Source: Moraxella sp035181385
GTDB lineage: Bacteria; Pseudomonadota; Gammaproteobacteria; Pseudomonadales; Moraxellaceae
Direction: 5' to 3'
NCBI RefSeq assembly: GCF_035181385.1
Contig: NZ_JAXCJK010000002.1
Span: forward strand, 124,001 to 188,000
Length of the DNA stretch: 64,000 bases
Numbering within the stretch: position 1 is the first letter of the stretch; every line of letters begins with the position of its first letter. Shown here in pieces: positions 16,863-25,519 of the stretch. Below the pieces are notes generated by a model that was not told the DNA's origin, did no database searches, and worked only from the letters and a program-made list of their open reading frames with translations. The position numbers and the translations under genes are program-made.

Positions 16863-18791
16863 TCATTTAAGCAACAACTTATTGATGCGTTTTAAATAGC
16901 CTGCTGGGTCATCAAGCTGACCACCATCAGCAAGCAAGGCTTGATCAAAGATGACCTGTGCCAAGTCATCAAAATCACCATCATCTTCCAAGCGAGTGAT
17001 GAGTGGGTGCGTCGGATTAATCTCCAAAGTCGGCTTGATATCAGGCACGGCCTGCCCCATCGCCTTTAACATTTGTACCATTTGTGGAGACAACTCACCA
17101 TCTGCCACCACAAGACAAGCTGGACTATCCACCAAACGACTAGACACTCGTACATCTTTGGTTCGTTCGCCAAGTACAGATTTGAGGCGTTCAACCACAG
17201 GTTTTAGGCTCTCTTCTTGTTGCTTGACTGCTTCTTTTTCAGATTCGTCAGTCAGGTCGCCCAAATCCACCGCCCCTTTGGCAATATTTTGCATTGGCGT
17301 ACCATCAAACTCGGTCAAAAAGTTCATCGCCCACTCATCGACTTTTGAGGTCATTAGTATCACCTCAATGCCTTTTTTATTAAACAATTCAAGTTGCGGA
17401 GAATTTTTGGCACTTGCCATATTGTCAGCAGTCAGATAATAAATTGCCTTTTGCCCATCTTTCATGCGTGCCTTGTAGTCTGCCAAACTTGTGGCAATCT
17501 GGCTGTTTGTGGTGGTGGCATAGCGAAGCAGCTTGGCAATTCGCTCTTGGTTTGGTACATCTTCCCCCAAGCCTTCTTTTAATACATCGCCAAATTCGGC
17601 ATAAAATGCTTTGTATTTGTCTTGCTTTTCTGCATCTTCAGAATTGGCCAAACTCGCCAATAGCGTTAAAATACGGCGGGCATTCCCATCACGAATTGCC
17701 TTAACATCTTTGCTTTCTTGTAAAATCTCACGGCTAACATTCAGCGGTAAATCCTGACTGTCAATCACACCTTTGACAAAACGCAAATACATCGGTAGTA
17801 ATTGCTCGGCATCGTCCATAATAAAGACACGCTTAACATAGAGTTTAAGTCCACGCTGCTGCTCTCGTGCATACAAATCCATCGGTGCCTTAGATGGAAT
17901 ATAAAGCAGCTGCGTATACTGCACACGCCCCTCAACTCGATTGTGCGTCCATGTCAGCGGATTGGCAAAGTCATAACTTAATGTCTTATAAAATTCATGA
18001 TATTCATCAGTAGTAATGTCATTTGTAGGGCGTGTCCATAGTGCCGATGCTTTATTAATTGTTTCGTATTCCTCTGTTAAAACATACTGCCCCTTGCCCG
18101 CCATAACTTCGCCATTTTCATCTAGCTCATCTTGCCATTCTTGCTTACGCATTTGGATTGGCAGGCTAATGTGATCAGAGTACTTATTAATCAGCGATTG
18201 AATTTTATGGCGATCCAAATAGTTTTGCTCGCCTTGTACATACTCATCTTTTAGATGTAATGTAATCGCTGTACCGTGCGTGTCTTTGTTAATGATTTCT
18301 GTGGTGAATTGCCCTGTACCGTTTGATATCCAGCGTACGCCTTGATTGGTTGGCTCGCCCGCCTTACGACTTTCCACAACGATTTTATCCGCAACAATAA
18401 AGCCAGAATAAAAACCCACACCAAACTGACCAATTAACGCACCGTCTTTTTTGTCGCCATCAGATAATTTGTCCAAAAAAGCTTTTGTGCCCGACTTGGC
18501 AATCGTACCTAAATTGTCAATCGCATCAGCTTCGTTCATGCCAATGCCATTATCACTGATGGTCAATGTCTTGGCAACAGAATCAATATCAATTTTTACT
18601 TTCAGTTCACTGTCATTTTCATACAGACTGTCATCACTGGTTGCCAAAAAGCGTAATTTATCACAAGCATCTGACGCATTAGACACAAGCTCACGCACAA
18701 AAATATCAGCATTGGAATACAACGAATGCGTTACCAAATGCAACAACTGTTCAACTTCGGTTTCAAAATGATGCTGGGTAGGATTGGACAT
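16863..18791 (-). CDS. htpG: Hsp90 chaperone HtpG
   Basis: 642 aa. The N-terminal GHKL ATPase domain has ELVSNASDACDKLRF (catalytic Glu, ATP-binding Asn), DNGIGM and GQFGVGFYS. The middle domain has RGLKLYVKRVFIMDD and LPLNVSREILQ. It acts as an ATP-dependent cytosolic chaperone with DnaK. The start ATG at 18791 has a good AGGAGAA; an upstream in-frame start would add 15 residues. A sigma-32-like promoter and a 16-bp tandem repeat lie in the upstream region. Confidence 0.97.
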   Translation of the reverse strand: MSNPTQHHFETEVEQLLHLVTHSLYSNADIFVRELVSNASDACDKLRFLATSDDSLYENDSELKVKIDIDSVAKTLTISDNGIGMNEADAIDNLGTIAKSGTKAFLDKLSDGDKKDGALIGQFGVGFYSGFIVADKIVVESRKAGEPTNQGVRWISNGTGQFTTEIINKDTHGTAITLHLKDEYVQGEQNYLDRHKIQSLINKYSDHISLPIQMRKQEWQDELDENGEVMAGKGQYVLTEEYETINKASALWTRPTNDITTDEYHEFYKTLSYDFANPLTWTHNRVEGRVQYTQLLYIPSKAPMDLYAREQQRGLKLYVKRVFIMDDAEQLLPMYLRFVKGVIDSQDLPLNVSREILQESKDVKAIRDGNARRILTLLASLANSEDAEKQDKYKAFYAEFGDVLKEGLGEDVPNQERIAKLLRYATTTNSQIATSLADYKARMKDGQKAIYYLTADNMASAKNSPQLELFNKKGIEVILMTSKVDEWAMNFLTEFDGTPMQNIAKGAVDLGDLTDESEKEAVKQQEESLKPVVERLKSVLGERTKDVRVSSRLVDSPACLVVADGELSPQMVQMLKAMGQAVPDIKPTLEINPTHPLITRLEDDGDFDDLAQVIFDQALLADGGQLDDPAGYLKRINKLLLK

Positions 18792-18803
18792 GATTTCTCC
18801 TTG

Positions 18804-18849
18804 ATTGATAAAATGACCAATTGATAAAATAGCCAATTGATAAAATAAT
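18804..18849. repeat. 16-bp tandem repeat in the htpG leader
   Basis: Nearly three copies of ATTGATAAAAT(GA/AG)CCA at 18804-18819, 18820-18835 and 18836-18849 (last one partial), between the promoter and the ribosome binding site of htpG. Confidence 0.85.
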
Positions 18850-18859
18850 AATGTTGAAA

Positions 18860-18887
18860 AAATAAGGATACTTTAAAAATTTTCAAG
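18860..18887 (-). promoter_or_regulatory. Sigma-32-like heat-shock promoter for htpG
   Basis: On the minus strand, CTTGAAA (18887-18881), a 13-base spacer, then CCTTATTT (18867-18860). The -35 is an exact match to the RpoH consensus; the -10 matches CCCCATNT at most positions. HtpG is a classic RpoH target. Confidence 0.55.
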
Positions 18888-19141
18888 ACATCTTACTCAA
18901 TCCATATTCTTTTAATCAAAAAAAAATACAATGTTTTGTGATTAATGTCATGTCCTTGACAACAAATGCAACAACCTAAAACCAAAATCAAACCAAAATC
19001 TTTTTAAAAGTGCCAGCAACACCGATGCTTTTGATTTGGACATTGTTAATTTGATATTATTAAAACACAATTCAATACTTGCATTTGTGCCATATATTTT
19101 TTAAGATACGCCAAAATCAATACACCATAACCAACACACCA

Positions 19142-20296
19142 ATGCACAAATTCCACCGCCATCAGGCATTGCTTGCCAACCTAAAAGCCACAGACAGTCT
19201 ACGCCAGTTACGCCTCACCCCTCACAAGATGCTCAATTTATCCAGCAACGATTACCTTGGCGTGGCAAATGACTTAGACCTTAAAAATCAATTCATTAAT
19301 ACCCATCAAGACCATGCCGACTTCGTATTTGGCTCGTCGTCATCACGGCTTTTGACAGGCAATTTCACCGCTCACGATGAATTAGAAGACACACTGAGTA
19401 CAGCCTATGGTCGCCCTGCCCTGACTTTTAATAGTGGCTATCACATGAATATTGGCATTTTGCCTGCCATTGTAGATGATAAGACGCTCATTTTGGCAGA
19501 TAAGTGGGTACACGCCAGCATGATTGATGGCATCCGCCTTGCCAAACAATGCGGAGCAAAATTTTATCGCTTTAATCATCAAAATTTTCATCAATTAGAT
19601 GAGTTACTCACCAAGCATCACGCCCATTATCGCCATATCATCATCATGACAGAATCGGTATTTAGCATGGACGGTGATATCACAGATTTGGCCCTATTGG
19701 TAGCCATCAAGCGTCGATTTGACAATGTCTCTTTGTATGTTGATGAAGCACACGCTGTGGGTGTATTTGGTGAGCGTGGACTTGGCGTAGGCGAAATGAT
19801 GGGTGTGATGAATGAGATTGATTTTTTAGTAGGAACCTTTGGCAAAGCATGGGCAAGCGTAGGCGGTTTTATCATTTGTGATGGCACAATTAAAGACGCA
19901 TTGATTAACACCGCAAGGCCTTTGATTTTTAGTACCAACATTCCGCCTGTTAATGCACTATGGTCAAATTTTATCGTCAGACAATCTTTGTTGATGACAA
20001 AAAAACGTCAGACTTTGCTTGATAATAGCCAGTACTTCGTTCACAAAATTTGTCAACTGGGTCTTAGCTGTCCAAGCACCAGTCAAATCATTCCCATCAT
20101 CATCGGCAACAACCAGCAAGCCATCAATCTTGCACAAAGCCTACAAACACAAGGCTTTTACGCATTGCCCATTCGCCCACCTACCGTGCCCATGAACACT
20201 GCACGCATCAGGGTATGCTTAACAGCAGACATCACACGAATGCAGATTGATGAGTTTTGTCACATCTTAGAACACACATGGCAGGGCGTGCAATGA
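19142..20296 (+). CDS. bioF: 8-amino-7-oxononanoate synthase
   Basis: 384 aa PLP enzyme of the alpha-oxoamine synthase family. It condenses pimeloyl-ACP/CoA with alanine in biotin synthesis. NLSSNDYLG near the start, SSRLLTGN, YVDEAHAVGVFGERGLG and GTFGKAWASVGG (Schiff-base Lys) are visible. ATG at 19142 is chosen because the longer frame begins with TTG and adds residues outside the family; neither start has a good Shine-Dalgarno. The stop overlaps the bioC start. Confidence 0.94.
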   Translation: MHKFHRHQALLANLKATDSLRQLRLTPHKMLNLSSNDYLGVANDLDLKNQFINTHQDHADFVFGSSSSRLLTGNFTAHDELEDTLSTAYGRPALTFNSGYHMNIGILPAIVDDKTLILADKWVHASMIDGIRLAKQCGAKFYRFNHQNFHQLDELLTKHHAHYRHIIIMTESVFSMDGDITDLALLVAIKRRFDNVSLYVDEAHAVGVFGERGLGVGEMMGVMNEIDFLVGTFGKAWASVGGFIICDGTIKDALINTARPLIFSTNIPPVNALWSNFIVRQSLLMTKKRQTLLDNSQYFVHKICQLGLSCPSTSQIIPIIIGNNQQAINLAQSLQTQGFYALPIRPPTVPMNTARIRVCLTADITRMQIDEFCHILEHTWQGVQ

Positions 20297-21078
20297 CCAC
20301 CAAAAACACCCATATTGATAGTCAAATGGTTGCTAAAAACTTCGCCAAAGCATATCTAAGCTATGACAAAAATGCCATCATTCAACAAAAAATTTGTCAA
20401 GAGCTGATACGACGATTACCAAACATCAGCCCAAGCTCTGTTCTAGAAATTGGCTGTGGCACAGGCAGTCTAACCAATCTTTATGCACAAAGATGGCAAT
20501 TGGACAAACTGTATCTTAGTGATTTGCATGACAGCGTCAAAGCCAACCTTGTTTATTGTCCAACCGAATATCTGATTGGTAATATAGAACACTTACCATT
20601 GCCAAAGATTGATGTGGTGCTGTCAAGCTCTGCCTTGCAATGGATTAAAAATCTGCCATCTTTAATGGCTCGCATTCATCACGCTTTGCATGATGGCGGT
20701 ATATTTGCATTTAGCAGCTTTGGCATGGATAATCTCAAAGAGATCAGGTCATTAACGGGTAAAGGCTTAGATTATCACGCCCTAGACGACATTAAATTCA
20801 TGTTAAAGCAAGCAGGTTTTAAGGTGATGTACGCTTGCCAACGGTACCACACACTCAACTTTACTCACCCAAAAGATGTTTTACACCACATTAAAGATAC
20901 TGGTGTATCGGTAGGTGGCGGTGTATGGAATAAATCATCGTTGCAGACATTTTATGATGACTACCACCAACGCTTTGCCATTCACCAAGAGGGCAAAGAG
21001 AATCGATGGCTATACCCCCTTACTTATGATGCACTGATTTTGGTTGCCAAAAAAGCCCACCAACTCCATCAATCCTAA
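20293..21078 (+). CDS. bioC: Malonyl-ACP O-methyltransferase
   Basis: 261 aa class I SAM methyltransferase. VLEIGCGTGSLTNLY is motif I, and LPKIDVVLSSSALQWI is the BioC-type region after it. It methylates malonyl-ACP to start the pimeloyl chain for biotin. ATG at 20293 overlaps the bioF stop as ATGA, so translation is coupled. Its 3' end overlaps the opposite-strand amidotransferase by four bases. No pimeloyl-ester esterase gene (bioH, bioG or similar) is adjacent. Confidence 0.92.
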   Translation: MTTKNTHIDSQMVAKNFAKAYLSYDKNAIIQQKICQELIRRLPNISPSSVLEIGCGTGSLTNLYAQRWQLDKLYLSDLHDSVKANLVYCPTEYLIGNIEHLPLPKIDVVLSSSALQWIKNLPSLMARIHHALHDGGIFAFSSFGMDNLKEIRSLTGKGLDYHALDDIKFMLKQAGFKVMYACQRYHTLNFTHPKDVLHHIKDTGVSVGGGVWNKSSLQTFYDDYHQRFAIHQEGKENRWLYPLTYDALILVAKKAHQLHQS

Positions 21079-21962
21079 ACGCTTGCACCCACACTTCTGG
21101 CCAAAGCGATACCATCTTCAATGCTCATGTAGGTCTTTTTGCTTGGCGTGTCACAAAATACCACTTCACCTTCACAAAATACCAAACATTCATCAACAGC
21201 AATCTGTTGCCATTTTTCATTGGTGGTCAAAGGAATCGTTACCAAAATTGTTACCCTATCCTTGTTGGTTGTCATGTCGCCAAAGTTCACACTCACCTCA
21301 CCATCGGTCAAGTGTGCCTCACCAAACGGTGCTTTGCGAGTCAGATAAAACAGCAGACTGCCTGCATAAGCCAGCTGCCAATTACCATTGGAAATCAAGC
21401 AATTAAACAGGCCATTGGCCGATAAATAGCGACACTGCGCCGTCAAAAATGCAAACAACATCTCATCAGATGGGCGAGTTTTGAAGGTGGCTTTTAGGCG
21501 ATTTAAAAGATAACAAAATGCCAATTCACTGTCCGTCGTCCCTACGGGTGAATAATATTCAGCATTGCCATTAGTGTGCAAGCGTTCAGTGCGACGGATA
21601 AAACTGTTGGTCATCTGGCCATTATGTGCAAACGCCCACTGCTCGCCCCAAACCTCACGCACAAAGGGGTGTGTGTTGGCAAGGTTATTTTTTTCACCTG
21701 TGGTTGCCTTACGAATATGAGCAATGACATTCATCGCCTTGATGGGATAATGATTAATCAAATCTGCCACAGGCGATAGATGGCTTGGTTGATTATCATG
21801 AAACTGTCGCAAACCAATCCGACCTGATTCACTTTGCTCAAAAAAGGCAATCCCAAACCCATCAACATGATGGTCGGTCAACCCCCCACGCTGGCGAAAC
21901 CCCTTAAAACTAAACCCAATGTCGGTGGGTGTGTTACAGTTCATTCCTAATAGCTGGCACAT
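21075..21962 (-). CDS. Class II glutamine amidotransferase (YafJ-like)
   Basis: 295 aa. After Met removal, Cys2 (MCQLLGMNC) is the Ntn nucleophile. HIRKATTG, NTHPF and FAHNG form the glutamine pocket of the GATase type 2 fold. Only the amidotransferase domain is present, with no synthase domain, as in YafJ-type proteins, so the acceptor substrate is unknown. It is convergent with bioC, the two stops overlapping by four bases. It follows thrB by 14 bases and may be co-transcribed with it. Confidence 0.85.
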   Translation of the reverse strand: MCQLLGMNCNTPTDIGFSFKGFRQRGGLTDHHVDGFGIAFFEQSESGRIGLRQFHDNQPSHLSPVADLINHYPIKAMNVIAHIRKATTGEKNNLANTHPFVREVWGEQWAFAHNGQMTNSFIRRTERLHTNGNAEYYSPVGTTDSELAFCYLLNRLKATFKTRPSDEMLFAFLTAQCRYLSANGLFNCLISNGNWQLAYAGSLLFYLTRKAPFGEAHLTDGEVSVNFGDMTTNKDRVTILVTIPLTTNEKWQQIAVDECLVFCEGEVVFCDTPSKKTYMSIEDGIALARSVGASV

Positions 21963-21976
21963 ATCGGCTCACTTTT

Positions 21977-22999
21977 TTAGCTCAAATTTAAGTTTTGTGA
22001 TTTTGCATTATTCCAATGCCAACTTGCCAAGCGTTTCATTAAGTCGGGATTTTTTACCATGATATCATCACCCGTCCGCCCTTGTTCACGATTATAGTGA
22101 ATGACATTTAAGCGAAGTAGCCAAAAGATGGTTGCACTATAAGCCAGCATGATGGGCAGGGCAGATTGTTCGTCAGCGGTCAGTGGGCGGATACTCTCAT
22201 AACCCTCGATAAAAGCCTTCATTTTATCCGTATTAAAATTCACGCTCTCGCCATCGGTTGCATCACCCCAAGTGGTACAAAAGTCATTGATGGTGATGGC
22301 AATATCCATCAAGTAATGCTCAACAGACACTTCAGTGAAATCAAGCAAGCCTGTCAGTTTGGCGACATGACCAGAAAAGTCCCACAGCGTATTGTCGGTA
22401 AACATATCCAAATGACACAAGCCTTTTGGTAAATTGGCAGGTAAGTTGGCATAAGCGTCCCAAATATCATTCATCAGCCGAGCCTCATCAGCAGGCATAA
22501 AACCAGTTTCACGCTGTTTGACCCTTGTCCAGTCATAAAGTGGTACACCATAATCTTCGGCAGGTTGCAAAGTTTGCAAAGTTTCGTGCAAAACAGCAAG
22601 AGCCTTGCCCATCTCAAAACACATTGGTTCATCGGTCGTTGTTGGGTGCTTGCCTGCCAGTTTTGGCACAACCAAAATCGCCTTGTTTTCATATCGCATC
22701 ACACAATCTTCACCGACATTATTGCCCTTGGCGGTCAGTTTTATCAGCGGTGGTGCGATGGGCAACTTATCCTTCAAAGCGTGCATGACGGTTACCATTT
22801 TGATGATATCAGCAGGCACTCGCTCTTCATACAATGTGAATACATGACTAAATTCATCGCCAGCATCACCATCTGTCTGAATGAACCAATTGGAGTTTTT
22901 AATGCCCTGTGTGATGGGAGTGGCACGCTTAAATTTCACACCAAACAAGCCACAAAAAGCAAAAAATTCATCTTCGGATAAATGGGTATAAACAGACAT
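21977..22999 (-). CDS. thrB: Homoserine kinase (APH-fold type)
   Basis: 340 aa. The family start (MSVYTHLSEDEFFAFCGLFGV, ITQGIKNSNWF) matches the Pseudomonas-type ThrB, which has the aminoglycoside-phosphotransferase fold rather than GHMP. The catalytic loop is HLDMFTDN, followed by LTGLLDFTEVSVEHYLMDIA with the metal-binding Asp. It phosphorylates homoserine for threonine synthesis. It is the first gene of a pair with the amidotransferase downstream. Confidence 0.9.
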   Translation of the reverse strand: MSVYTHLSEDEFFAFCGLFGVKFKRATPITQGIKNSNWFIQTDGDAGDEFSHVFTLYEERVPADIIKMVTVMHALKDKLPIAPPLIKLTAKGNNVGEDCVMRYENKAILVVPKLAGKHPTTTDEPMCFEMGKALAVLHETLQTLQPAEDYGVPLYDWTRVKQRETGFMPADEARLMNDIWDAYANLPANLPKGLCHLDMFTDNTLWDFSGHVAKLTGLLDFTEVSVEHYLMDIAITINDFCTTWGDATDGESVNFNTDKMKAFIEGYESIRPLTADEQSALPIMLAYSATIFWLLRLNVIHYNREQGRTGDDIMVKNPDLMKRLASWHWNNAKSQNLNLS

Positions 23000-23191
23000 G
23001 ATGCTCTCGACAAAGTGATAGGATACCGTGATGGGATAAGTATGGCAATCAACCTATTTTAAAACTTTTTGGATCAATTTACCATCATTTATGTAAACAT
23101 ACCAATTCAACATCAAACCACGCCCCAAATCCAAACTAACATTCAATCAAGATAAAGGGCTGGCTTAGGTATGTGGTTTTTGTCTTGCGGA

Positions 23192-24010
23192 TTAATGATT
23201 TAAAATCTTACTTAAAAATGACTGTGCTCGCTCGCTTCTTGCACCGCCAAAAAACTCATCACGACTACAATTTTCTACAATGTTGCCCTGGTCCATGAAT
23301 ATGATGCGATTTGCAACTTGGCGTGCAAAGCCCATCTCATGCGTCACGCACATCATCGTCATGCCATCTTTAGCCAGACTGACCATCACATCTAAAACCT
23401 CTTGAATCATTTCAGGGTCAAGTGCCGATGTCGGTTCATCAAACAGCATAGCGACAGGGTCCATTGACAAGGCACGAGCAATCGCCACACGCTGCTGTTG
23501 TCCTCCTGACAGCTCGGCAGGATATTTGTTGGCGTGTGCAGACAACCCCACTCGGTCAAGATATGCCAGACCTTTGGTATTGGCCTCAGACTCTTTGCGA
23601 CCCAGCACCTTAATCTGGGCAACGGTTAAATTATCCTTGATGGACAAATGTGGAAACAGCTCAAAATGCTGAAAGACCATGCCCACACGACTACGCAATT
23701 TGGCCAGATTGGTCGCTTTATCACCTACCGATATATCACCTACCATGATTGTGCCAGCTTGAAACGATTCTAGTCCGTTAACCGTCTTAATCAAGGTTGA
23801 TTTACCAGAGCCAGACGGTCCACAAATCACCGTTACATCGCCCTTATGCACATGGGCCGTGCAGTCGGTTAATACCTGAAAATCACCATACCACTTGGAT
23901 ACATTGCTGATTTTAATCATCATTTCATCAGTGGCATGCCCTGCGTCGGACACCAAGCCACCAAATTCATTTGTCCATGTGGTTGCATCAATTTGTTGTA
24001 CGATTGTCAT
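23192..24010 (-). CDS. gltL: Glutamate/aspartate-type ABC transporter ATP-binding protein
   Basis: 272 aa. Walker A GPSGSGKST, Q-loop VFQHFELFPH, signature LSGGQQQR, Walker B AMLFDEPTSALD and switch His in VTHEMGFA are all intact. About 29 residues precede the usual family start (MMIKISNVSKWYG). The upstream ATG is kept because TAAGGA precedes it. Last gene of gltI-J-K-L; the substrate (Glu/Asp) is inferred from the cluster's resemblance. Confidence 0.88.
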   Translation of the reverse strand: MTIVQQIDATTWTNEFGGLVSDAGHATDEMMIKISNVSKWYGDFQVLTDCTAHVHKGDVTVICGPSGSGKSTLIKTVNGLESFQAGTIMVGDISVGDKATNLAKLRSRVGMVFQHFELFPHLSIKDNLTVAQIKVLGRKESEANTKGLAYLDRVGLSAHANKYPAELSGGQQQRVAIARALSMDPVAMLFDEPTSALDPEMIQEVLDVMVSLAKDGMTMMCVTHEMGFARQVANRIIFMDQGNIVENCSRDEFFGGARSERAQSFLSKILNH

Positions 24011-24030
24011 AATTTTTCCTTATTGTTAGC

Positions 24031-24693
24031 TTAAAATCTCAAACGGCGTTTTAGTGCATTAACCGCTGTGGAAGCTGTCAAGCTGATGATGAAGTACACC
24101 ACGCCAGCCCCTAAAATATATGGCGTAAGTAGCCCCATCAAATCTCCACGCACATAAGATGCACGGAAAAAATCCACCAAACCAATGGCAAATACCAAGG
24201 TTGTATCTTGGAATAAGATGATACATTGTTGCAACACAAGCGGTAACATTCTGCGAAATGCTTGTGGCAAAATGATGAGTTGCATTGTCTGCTTATAAGT
24301 CATGCCCAGTGCATAAGCTGCCGAAACCTGACCCCGCCCAATAGACTGAATGCCTGCTCGCACAATTTCTGAAAAGTACGCCGCCTCAAATACCATAAAC
24401 GCCACCACGCATGAGGTAAAGGCGGTATCTAATGTAAAAAACTTCCCCGTAATCCAGTTATACATCATTGGTACAGCAAAATAAAACCAAAGTAACACAA
24501 GTAGTAGCGGTACTGAGCGAAAATAATTCACATATAAAGTGGCAGGCACCGACAGCCATTTTTTGCCAGACAATCGCATCAGTGCCAGCACTGTACCGAT
24601 GGCCAGACCACCAATAATGGCAAGAATTAGCACCTTTAAGGTTACCCAAAAACCCATCATCAAAGCAGGCATGGCAAGCTGTAATTCACTCAT
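24031..24693 (-). CDS. gltK: Amino acid ABC transporter permease, GltK-like
   Basis: 220 aa inner-membrane permease with about five helices. The ABC permease EAA loop EIVRAGIQSIGRGQVSAAYALG is present in the HisM/GltK form. Its ATG overlaps the gltJ stop by four bases (translational coupling), and gltL follows after 20 bases. Confidence 0.9.
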   Translation of the reverse strand: MSELQLAMPALMMGFWVTLKVLILAIIGGLAIGTVLALMRLSGKKWLSVPATLYVNYFRSVPLLLVLLWFYFAVPMMYNWITGKFFTLDTAFTSCVVAFMVFEAAYFSEIVRAGIQSIGRGQVSAAYALGMTYKQTMQLIILPQAFRRMLPLVLQQCIILFQDTTLVFAIGLVDFFRASYVRGDLMGLLTPYILGAGVVYFIISLTASTAVNALKRRLRF

Positions 24694-25433
24694 ACTGCAC
24701 CCCCAATCTGTCCTTTGATACGCACTTTTTTCTCCAAAACTGTCATGCCAAAAATCAGCGTCATATTAAAAATTAAGTAAATGATGGTTGCAAAAGTGTA
24801 AACCTCAAAATGATTTTGTGTGTATTCGCTGATTGTTTTGGTTTGACTGATCAGCTCTGCCACACCAACAAGCGATGCTACTGATGCATTTTTAAAACAG
24901 TTGGTCAACTCCGAACTCATTGGTGGCAATATCACTCGAAATGCCTGTGGCAAAAGCACATGACGATACACCTGAGCTGTATTAAATCCAAGTGCATAGC
25001 CTGCGTTCGCTTGGCCTCTTGGCAGTGATTCAATACCAGTTCTAACCTGTTCAATAATGCGTGCTGCGGTAAACAAACCCAAGCCGACACTTGCCGAAAT
25101 GACAGCCGTCGTGTTAAAAGACAGTGATTTAAACCACCAATCCTGCATTGTTTGCGTCAAAAAACTCGGTGCCACATAAAACCAGAAAAATAACTGTATG
25201 AGCAATGGTACATTTCTAAAAAACCCCACATATACTGTGGCAATCGTGCGTGCCGTCTTGTTGGGCAGAGTTTTCATCACGCCAAGCACACTGCCGATGA
25301 CAAGTGCAATCAGCCATGCTGCCGAGCCAATGACCAGTAACCAACCAAGCCCTGTTAGCAGCCAGTGCCAGTATAACTCACCACCCACACCAGTAGGCTG
25401 TAACAACACACCCCAATTCCAATGATAATTCAT
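24690..25433 (-). CDS. gltJ: Amino acid ABC transporter permease, GltJ-like
   Basis: 247 aa inner-membrane permease. It has the NWGVLLQPTGVGG start seen in GltJ-type proteins, FFRNVPLLIQLFFWFYV, and the EAA loop RIIEQVRTGIESLPRGQ. It pairs with GltK to form the channel. AGGAATT precedes the ATG. An intrinsic terminator lies between it and the binding-protein gene. Confidence 0.9.
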   Translation of the reverse strand: MNYHWNWGVLLQPTGVGGELYWHWLLTGLGWLLVIGSAAWLIALVIGSVLGVMKTLPNKTARTIATVYVGFFRNVPLLIQLFFWFYVAPSFLTQTMQDWWFKSLSFNTTAVISASVGLGLFTAARIIEQVRTGIESLPRGQANAGYALGFNTAQVYRHVLLPQAFRVILPPMSSELTNCFKNASVASLVGVAELISQTKTISEYTQNHFEVYTFATIIYLIFNMTLIFGMTVLEKKVRIKGQIGGAV

Positions 25434-25453
25434 GCAAAATTCCTATCTATTCC

Positions 25454-25480
25454 AAAAAACCACTCAAAAAGAGTGGTTTT
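25454..25480 (-). terminator. Internal terminator/attenuator between gltI and gltJ
   Basis: Minus strand AAAACCACTC, loop TTTTT, GAGTGGTTTTTT: a perfect 10-bp stem with a U-run. It lies 20 bases before the gltJ start, so it should leave gltI mRNA more abundant than the transporter part. Confidence 0.85.
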
Positions 25481-25519
25481 GTCAACGCTTTTGGTTGCAT
25501 CAGGCAACCGTATTAAAAA

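Larger units (their letters stand above)
18792..19141. other. Divergent regulatory region between htpG and bioF
   Basis: 350 bases with no plausible gene. On the htpG side it holds the 16-bp tandem repeat (18804-18849) and a heat-shock-like promoter (18860-18887). On the bioF side no biotin operator could be recognised by eye. Confidence 0.6.
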
